Assembly (NCBI GenBank): GCA_039621445.1
Contig: CP154957.1
Span: forward strand, 22,342,761 to 22,406,760
Length of the DNA stretch: 64,000 bases
Direction: 5' to 3'
From: Euglena gracilis
Taxonomy: Eukaryota > Euglenida > Euglenophyceae > Euglenales
Position numbers and translations under genes: made by a program. Position 1 is the first letter of the stretch; every line of letters starts with the position of its first letter. The notes beneath the pieces are model-generated. The model ran no database searches and was not told the DNA's origin. It saw only the letters and a program-made list of their open reading frames with translations. Positions 58,500 through 64,000 of this stretch are shown piece after piece.

Positions 58500-58523
58500 C
58501 AACGGTCCACCCCGGCTATCCTA
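58483..58523 (-). promoter_or_regulatory. Element R gag stop with downstream GC hairpin
   Basis: The gag ends at UAG (58523-58521). 21 nt downstream is a perfect 7-bp hairpin GGGGCGG/CCGCCCC with loop GAG (58499-58483). The gag frame stays open for about 80 codons after the UAG (to 58281) and overlaps the start of the pol frame. This could serve recoding, but the distance is longer than in A, P and Q. Confidence 0.35.
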
Positions 58524-61500
58524 GCAACGGTTTCCTTTCCCCCTTCCTTTGCCTTTGCCTTTTCCACCATCCTGGCCCTTTCTCCTAGACCAGTCATTTC
58601 CATTGTTTCCTTTCCCCCAAGAATTGTTTCCTTTGCCCTTTCCTTTGCCTTTGCCTTTGCCACCACCAGACTGTGAATCAAAATTCTGTTGATTTGAGTT
58701 CCACCACTGATTTCCCTGAAAATTGGCATTGGCATTGGAATTCCACCCAGAATCGTTTCTCCATCCACCCCCATTGCCAAATTGAGATTGCTGGGGGGGT
58801 GAGTAGGACCGGGGGGGTGGCAATGACTGTGATCGAATCACTGGCACTGGATTTTGCACTGGGGGGTTCAAGTTTGCATTGGTCGCAGGAGCTGCCACCT
58901 GTGAATCTGATTTTCCAACGGACGGTTTTGCCACCGTTTCGCCCCCCTTTGCTGACCGTGTTGGGGAGGGTGTCCTGGACCCCTTGGCCCGATCTGCCTT
59001 AGCAGACCTGGCCCTCCGGTTTCCAAATGCATTTGGCTCCCTGGAACTGTGTATCATGTCTTGAGAATCCCTGGAAGACAATTTTCGCTCAACAAAACGG
59101 AAAATTTCTTCAACTCCCATTTTTGGCTGTTCCTCCACAATTTTGATCCTTTTATCCGTGCCTGTGATTGGTTTCCCACTGACCTCTTTCAGTTTGTCGC
59201 AAATCGTAGTGTTGGGCAAAAAGACTTCGAACTCCAGCGGTGAAACTTTCGAAACCTTGCAGGGCTTTTCCCCAGTGACACGTTCCACAGCACAAATAAT
59301 GTTTTCCTCGGTTGCAGGCACTCCAGGGTACATTTTGACTTTCGGTCCACACGTTGATTTCCTTTCCTCCTCATCGGCGACCCAATGCAAAATGAAATTT
59401 GGCAGTTTTCCCTTGACCAGTCTTTCTGCCTCATCGTCAGTGGCGCTTTTCACCTGTCTCCAGGCTATTCTGAAATTTATGACAAAATCTCGCCATTCCT
59501 GTACGGTAATTTTCCCTTGGTTCACGAGGTTCACATCATACCATTTTTTTCTGGCACACTCGGATTGAGTTCCAGCATATTTCCCTTCAAGCCTGTCAAA
59601 TTCCTCCTCGAAAGATGTTTTTCCGTTCAATTCCAGTCGGAATTGCAATTCCTTTTTATTTGTGTCGTCCAGCGTCATTGCAAAAAGCTGAAGCTTGAGT
59701 GAATCAGACATATGTCCATTTTGCAAAATAACCAACGTCCTGAAATATTGATCCCAATCCCGCACAAAGGACGACCAGTCTTTTGGCTGTCCAGAAAAAT
59801 TTGGAGCAACCAGATTTTTCATCAATTGATGCGTTGCCACTGCATTTGATGGAACCGACCCTGCACCTGCAGGCACTGCCCCCACAGGTCGTGCACAAAC
59901 CTGCCTGACATGTGTCGCATGTGACCCTGGTTCTGTGTATTCATAGCCTTCAATTTCAACCGGATTTTTCTCAATCGCAGGTAAATCGTTGTAACCAAAA
60001 AGATCAAACTCCTCGATTTCTGGGTTTCCAGCTGATTTTTCTCTCGTTTCCTTTGTCAGATCCACTGTCGCAGATTTGGCAGATTCAGCTTGCTGATTTT
60101 TCATCACCAAAAACTCAGCCTGAAATAAATCCAGCTTTTGTTGCAATTTTTTCCGCTCCTGCTGTTCTTTAAAAAGTTCACTGGACTGCTGTTGCAGTAA
60201 AATTCCAACCTGCTGTTTCATCGAGTTTTCCATTTCAGCCCGAACTTTCTCAAACTGCCCCTCCCTTTCACTCAGCCTCAACCTTTCCTGCAACATTTCA
60301 CTGATAATGACCTCCAAATTCTTTCTCGTTTGCAGCCCCAACTCCCTTTGCACCTCCAACCGAATTGTTTCCTCGCTCTTGTTAATCAGGTCACAGACTT
60401 TCTCAATGGGAAAATCTTTCCGACCCAGAAAATTCTCCAACCTCCCCAAACGATCATTCAGAGCTTTGCTCTCTCGCTCCAGGGACTGTGAAAATTCCTT
60501 CAATTTCTCAGCCTGCGCCTGAAATTTGGCACACTCAGTCTCCCCCAAACTTTTGCATTGCTGAAAAATGATCCCAAAGCGTCCCTCCAGACCAGAGCTT
60601 AGCTCACCGACTGCAGATTTGACCTGATTAACAGCAATTTCCTGCTGTTTTTCCTTCTCCCCCACTTGTTGCACCACCATGTGCATCTCCCCCACAGATG
60701 TTTCCAAAAACGACAGCTTCTGAGAAAAATCCCTCTCATTTTTTCTCAACCCCTCAACCTGGGCCTCAAAAAACGTGTTTACTCCATCCTCCACTTTCTT
60801 CACTTTTTCAGCAAACTGCCGTTCCATTTCCACACTCAACAAATGCCTTTGGCATTGGGCCAGATTTTGCACCATTTCACCATTTTGCTGAAACTGCAAA
60901 AGCAAGTCGTTTACAGTTGCACTCAGTTCAGCCTGAATTTCACGTTTCACCATGGCAATGTGATCAGCCATTCGCTGATCATGCATGCCCAATGCCTCAT
61001 TGACCAGATTCAATGTCTGCCCATGTGACATGGCCAATGCCTGATTTAGCCTGTTTTCTGCCTCCCCCACCAGATTTTCAGCCGTTTTTTCAGGATTTTT
61101 TCCTTCCTGCACCAAAAGTCTGCCATGTAAACATTCAATTTTGCAACTGATTTCTTCACCCCAGTTGTTCCAATCATCATCAGATTGGCCATAGCCCGAT
61201 TCCATTTCCACATCATGCTGATTTTCAGGGTTTTCGGACCCAGTTTCTGCAGAAAAACTGGTGTTTGGCTGTAAATTCTGTGGCTGGGTCTGTGGAAAAT
61301 CTGGCTGAATTGGCTGAAAAATCTGGACTGGGACTGTGTTTGAAGACACTGTTAACGCTGGCTGCCCATGCATCTGGGCTGGTCCCATGATTGCTGGAAC
61401 AGTTGACTCAGCCGAAAACTGCTGGGCTGGCTGAAAAACCTGTGAAGTCACCTGGGCTGGCACCATGATTGCTGGGACAGATGACTCAGCCGAAAACTGC

Positions 61501-62348
61501 TGGGCTGGCTGAAAAACCTGCCCAGACATCTGGGCTGGGACAGATATCTCAGCCAAAAACGGCTGGGCTGGCTGAAAAACCAGCAGCTGGGCTGCAGCTG
61601 GCTGTGCTGACTGCGATTCTGAACTCTGTGTTAACAGCAATGGTTCTGGCTGGGCTGTTAAACACAAAATTTTTTGTTCTGGCCCTGGGCTGCTGTCTCG
61701 TGACGACACAGAAATTTGCTGAAAACCTGGAAAATTTACTGGCCACATGCCAGCAGCTTTCATTCTTTGCATAACCATTTGCTGAATAATTGCGTTTTCA
61801 GCCTGTTTTTCTTCCTCTGTTTCGCTTTCGTAAGCTGGGGGGTCTGATTCATCGTCACTGCCATGCAGTGGAACCAGCTGAAAATTTTCTGGCCCTGCCA
61901 CCGTGATGGGCCTTATGCATGTAAATGACCCCCTCCCCGAATCAGAATCAGATTCTGATTCCTGTGTCGTTTCTGAAAATCCTGAAGCCGATAAAGTTTC
62001 TGCCGCCTGAAAATTGTTTTCTGCCACAGATTCCATCATGATTTGCAATGATGCCACAGGTTCTGAAAACTGGGCTGCAGAAAATTCAGCTTCCTTTTCG
62101 TTCTGAATGCAGCTTTCTGCCACAGATCTCAGAAAATTTTCACCACAATCTGAAACTCGGACAGATTGACCTGAAAACGAGCAGATTTCTGCAGATTCTT
62201 CTGAAAATTGACAGACAACTGGGTTGGTGAAACTGCCCTCGTGTGCCATTCTGCTGACACAGCCAACAGAACAATCCTCTGTGACCGTGTTGACCGTTTC
62301 TGAAAAATTTTCACTGACAGAGTCAGTGAAACTGCCTCTGCTTACCAT
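58521..62348 (-). CDS. Element R gag polyprotein, 1275 aa, Gly/Lys tail instead of zinc knuckle
   Basis: The ATG at 62348 spans the LTR/PBS junction and gives MVSRGSFTDSVSENFSETVN. Order: acidic/Ser-rich N terminus; a Gln/Ala/Pro-rich section with tandem repeats built on VFQPAQQFSAESSVPAIM (about 61570-61370); a long coiled coil (about 61080-60080); and a capsid-like retrotransposon-gag region (NFSGQPKDWSSFVRDWDQYF to FRIAWRQVKSATDDEAERL, 59810-59400). Then a Ser/Arg/Pro-rich linker and an Asn/Gly/Trp-rich, Gly/Lys-repeat C terminus (GKGKGKGKGKGNNSWGKG). No CCHC knuckle is present; the basic Gly/Lys tail probably binds RNA. The frame is open a further 98 codons upstream into the LTR, so an earlier start cannot be excluded. 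Confidence 0.88.
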   Translation of the reverse strand: MVSRGSFTDSVSENFSETVNTVTEDCSVGCVSRMAHEGSFTNPVVCQFSEESAEICSFSGQSVRVSDCGENFLRSVAESCIQNEKEAEFSAAQFSEPVASLQIMMESVAENNFQAAETLSASGFSETTQESESDSDSGRGSFTCIRPITVAGPENFQLVPLHGSDDESDPPAYESETEEEKQAENAIIQQMVMQRMKAAGMWPVNFPGFQQISVSSRDSSPGPEQKILCLTAQPEPLLLTQSSESQSAQPAAAQLLVFQPAQPFLAEISVPAQMSGQVFQPAQQFSAESSVPAIMVPAQVTSQVFQPAQQFSAESTVPAIMGPAQMHGQPALTVSSNTVPVQIFQPIQPDFPQTQPQNLQPNTSFSAETGSENPENQHDVEMESGYGQSDDDWNNWGEEISCKIECLHGRLLVQEGKNPEKTAENLVGEAENRLNQALAMSHGQTLNLVNEALGMHDQRMADHIAMVKREIQAELSATVNDLLLQFQQNGEMVQNLAQCQRHLLSVEMERQFAEKVKKVEDGVNTFFEAQVEGLRKNERDFSQKLSFLETSVGEMHMVVQQVGEKEKQQEIAVNQVKSAVGELSSGLEGRFGIIFQQCKSLGETECAKFQAQAEKLKEFSQSLERESKALNDRLGRLENFLGRKDFPIEKVCDLINKSEETIRLEVQRELGLQTRKNLEVIISEMLQERLRLSEREGQFEKVRAEMENSMKQQVGILLQQQSSELFKEQQERKKLQQKLDLFQAEFLVMKNQQAESAKSATVDLTKETREKSAGNPEIEEFDLFGYNDLPAIEKNPVEIEGYEYTEPGSHATHVRQVCARPVGAVPAGAGSVPSNAVATHQLMKNLVAPNFSGQPKDWSSFVRDWDQYFRTLVILQNGHMSDSLKLQLFAMTLDDTNKKELQFRLELNGKTSFEEEFDRLEGKYAGTQSECARKKWYDVNLVNQGKITVQEWRDFVINFRIAWRQVKSATDDEAERLVKGKLPNFILHWVADEEERKSTCGPKVKMYPGVPATEENIICAVERVTGEKPCKVSKVSPLEFEVFLPNTTICDKLKEVSGKPITGTDKRIKIVEEQPKMGVEEIFRFVERKLSSRDSQDMIHSSREPNAFGNRRARSAKADRAKGSRTPSPTRSAKGGETVAKPSVGKSDSQVAAPATNANLNPPVQNPVPVIRSQSLPPPRSYSPPQQSQFGNGGGWRNDSGWNSNANANFQGNQWWNSNQQNFDSQSGGGKGKGKGKGKGNNSWGKGNNGNDWSRRKGQDGGKGKGKGRGKGNRC
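62335..62347 (-). other. Element R primer-binding site
   Basis: TGGTAAGCAGAGG directly follows the LTR end on the minus strand. It equals the initiator-Met type TGGTAGCAGAGG with one extra A; S has an extra C at the same place. The TG is also part of the gag ATG. Confidence 0.65.
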
Positions 62349-63146
62349 GTTCGCCGGCCCCACCCCCTGTGCGCCGCCGGTCGCCCCCGCGACCGGCGAG
62401 TCCCGGTGGGCCGAGGGCCCGGGGGGGTCCTCGCCGTCGTGGATAACCACCGACAGCCGGGGGGTGGGTGTTTCCGGGGCGGGGCCTGCGCTTTTTCTGG
62501 GGGTTGGTGGGCTCAGGCCAACTCCCTTTTTTTCACCCAGGTGATTTCCCCAACCCCAGCCGGCGCGTAGGATCGTTTTTTTAATGTTTTCTGAAAATGT
62601 GGTGAACACCGAAAAATCTGCCATTTGGTGTGAAAATCTCACCTCTCTCTCTCTCTCTCACGCACACCTTGTAGGCAAAAACCAACCCACTGAATCTGAA
62701 ATGAATCCCAACCCACCGGAGAAGCAATCACAATGTTGGAAATCTGTGAGAGTGACTGAATGTGATGGAAAAAAACAACCTGGGGCAAGGAAGAGGGGTA
62801 TAGGGAATGTAGGCGGCGGTGAGGGTGACGGTGTTGTAGGATCTCCTTGATTTCAATACCAACTTGAATTCAATAACTCCACCAACAATGCAATGACCAA
62901 CAATGTAACTGTCAAATCCAATTCAACAATGTGATTGTTCAAATCAATTCAATGTATCTCCTCTTTGCCAAATAATGGGGAAAACCCCTCAAGTTCTGTA
63001 AAAAAACAGAATTTGAAAGCGCAAAGTAATTTGACCCGCTTCTAATTTCTATCGCGGGTTTTTTTAACTGATTGGCTGTTACCCGCGATGTTGGAATTTG
63101 CGCTTTCTGGCAATTTTTGGCTGCCGGCGAAAGCCGGCGGCCGACA
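62348..63146 (-). repeat. Element R 5' LTR
   Basis: 799 bp, indistinguishable by eye from 51242-52040. Bounded by GCAA at 63147-63150. Confidence 0.92.
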
Positions 63147-63704
63147 GCAAGGCATGGCCTCACAATTTGCAAAGTGCGGAGCCCGAGGAGTCTCTGTCTT
63201 CTGGGTGTCGAAGGGCAATTTTGGAATCAGCCAGCTTCGGCGAAAAAGGCCCTAAGCGCAGTCTCCTAACCCAGCACCCAAATCAATCACAGCAAACTCG
63301 TACTCCCTCGAGGCACACCGACAAGGGAGGAAGGGACACCGAGGGCGAAGCACAAAGACATTGTGAGGCCATGCCTTGCTCGCCGGCGGTTTGTTGTGTG
63401 ATTGTTCGCTGCACTGGGTTAGGAGGTCCCGCTTAGTGCCGCCTCGCCGGAGTTGGCTGCTGATGCTTCTCCGACGTGACGACGTGGCTTCTTTCCCCTG
63501 GGGGGGGTCCCCCCCCTCTCCCCCCCCATGGCCTCCTTCTTCTGACCGAGGGCGTTTGAAGACAAATTTTCTTACATGGGTGGGGGGGGTCGGGCTCACA
63601 ATGTCTTTGTGCTTCGCCCTCGGTGTCCCTTCCTCCCTTGTCGGTGTGCCTCGAGGGAGTACGAGACACCTCGGGCTCCGCACTTTGCCATTGTGAGGCC
63701 AGAT
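63147..63704. repeat. Nested inverted repeats at the end of a DIRS-like element
   Basis: 63298-63368 (TCCCTCGAGGCACACCGACA...) is inverted at 63597-63664, arms about 70 bp. 63156-63190 (GCCTCACAATTTGCAAAGTG) is inverted at 63664-63702. The sequence CAACAAACCGCCGGCGAGCA left of R (51223-51240) is inverted at 63374-63391. The block CTGGGTGTCGAAGGGCAATTT occurs in direct orientation on both sides of R (51134 and 63203). Such inverted plus split direct repeats are typical of DIRS/PAT/Ngaro termini. Confidence 0.6.
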
Positions 63705-64000
63705 TGTGCCCTGAAAACAGGGGGCCAGGGCATTCTCCAAAGCACCTTGGGCACCAAGTCTTTGATAATGGGCTGTGAAAGCCTCCACCCCCTTCCACTG
63801 ACCAATTTCACAAACTTCTTGGGCAGAAAGGCCCAATTTTTTGAGTAAACCAACCCCTGCCCCTCTGGTGGAGTGTGGTCCCCACACCTGGGAGGTGATC
63901 CCATGTTGGGCTAAAAATGTTTTTGTAATGGAAGCAACTGTATCAGCACAAATGGCTTTATAGGGGGGTTTTAACGAAATTAAAAGGGGGCCCCCAGGCT
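63252..64000 (-). CDS. DIRS-like tyrosine recombinase, C-terminal catalytic part (partial)
   Basis: The minus strand from the window edge reads PPYKAICADTVASITKTF, then VWGPHSTRGAGVGLLKKLGL, EVCEIGQWKGVEAFTAHYQR. This shows the HxxR pair (HSTR), a GxW position (GQW) and the nucleophile Tyr in AHYQR, in the spacing of tyrosine recombinases and closest to those of DIRS-type retroelements. It would integrate a circular cDNA without target duplication. The recognisable domain ends near 63705; the frame runs on to 63252 through the inverted repeats. Its N terminus lies beyond the window, so completeness is unknown. Confidence 0.8.
   Translation of the reverse strand, partial: PGGPLLISLKPPYKAICADTVASITKTFLAQHGITSQVWGPHSTRGAGVGLLKKLGLSAQEVCEIGQWKGVEAFTAHYQRLGAQGALENALAPCFQGTIWPHNGKVRSPRCLVLPRGTPTREEGTPRAKHKDIVSPTPPTHVRKFVFKRPRSEEGGHGGGEGGDPPQGKEATSSRRRSISSQLRRGGTKRDLLTQCSEQSHNKPPASKAWPHNVFVLRPRCPFLPCRCASREYEFAVIDLGAGLGDCA

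Larger units (their letters stand above)
51242..63146 (-). mobile_element. Element R: 11.9 kb LTR retrotransposon encoding two DNA methyltransferase domains
   Basis: Two 799-bp LTRs (51242-52040, 62348-63146) look identical by eye, and GCAA lies outside both (51238-51241, 63147-63150). On the minus strand the order is LTR, PBS (TGGTAAGCAGAGG), gag (62348-58521), pol (about 58500-53051), a GC-rich minisatellite, the polypurine tract AAGGGAGGGGG, LTR. Pol carries a C5-cytosine methyltransferase domain, a Dam-like N6-adenine methyltransferase domain, protease, RT, RNase H, integrase and chromodomain. Near-intact frames and identical LTRs mark a very recent insertion. Confidence 0.93.

Noticed and set aside
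1-64000. Dinoflagellate spliced-leader remnants as proof of host identity
   Set aside because: I looked for the conserved leader ending but saw no convincing copy, so host assignment rests on element content only.

Overview
The window is repeat-dense eukaryotic nuclear DNA. I find no convincing single-copy host gene; almost every base belongs to a retroelement inserted in, or next to, another. The mix (Ty3/gypsy elements with chromodomains, a restriction-like-endonuclease LINE, DIRS-like tyrosine-recombinase elements, Gly/Lys-rich proteins and a retrotransposon-borne cytosine methyltransferase) fits a dinoflagellate or related alga best. That assignment is inference from family content, of moderate confidence.

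Layout, left to right. (1) 161-11219, minus strand: element A, a decayed Ty3/gypsy element. Its LTR is at 10814-11219, its gag runs down to about 1407, and its pol is degenerate at the window edge. A gag is split by a 5 kb insertion (2695-7715) flanked by CTGGG. The insertion carries GGTCCGG-rich arrays at both ends and a frameshifted LINE (RT plus restriction-like endonuclease). (2) 11228-31511: element S, a non-autonomous LTR element with 605-bp LTRs and CATG target duplications, holding only a short gag start and no pol. (3) 12005-26836, plus strand, inside S: element P, a complete 14.8 kb Ty3/gypsy element with 308-bp LTRs and GTCTG duplications. It carries gag, pol (protease, RT, RNase H, integrase, chromodomain) and a large third reading frame, ORF3, of unknown function. 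(4) 31512-32817 and 49108-51241: pieces of a DIRS-like element X. (5) 32818-49110, minus strand, between them: element Q, a 16.3 kb relative of P with the same gag, pol and ORF3 order. Its RT active site is destroyed and its chromodomain is missing. (6) 51242-63146, minus strand: element R, 11.9 kb, with two 799-bp LTRs that look identical and GCAA target duplications. Its pol begins with a C5-cytosine DNA methyltransferase domain and then a Dam-like N6-adenine methyltransferase domain, followed by protease, RT, RNase H, integrase and chromodomain. (7) 63147-64000: inverted repeats and the catalytic end of a DIRS-type tyrosine recombinase.

How the parts work together. A, P and Q are one lineage. 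Each ends gag with UAG followed by GGG and, 8 nt downstream, a conserved hairpin, with pol continuing in the same frame. This is the architecture of stop-codon readthrough. R and S form a second lineage that shares the LTR ends, the polypurine tract and a gag ATG built across the LTR/primer-binding-site junction; S is probably mobilised by R-type proteins. The most notable candidates for undescribed biology are the double-methyltransferase Pol of R, the conserved ORF3 of P and Q, the readthrough signal, and a dispersed 10-base motif identical to the LTR/PBS junction. Inferred relative ages: X oldest, then A, S (about 3 percent LTR divergence by eye), P and Q (about 2 percent), and R youngest.
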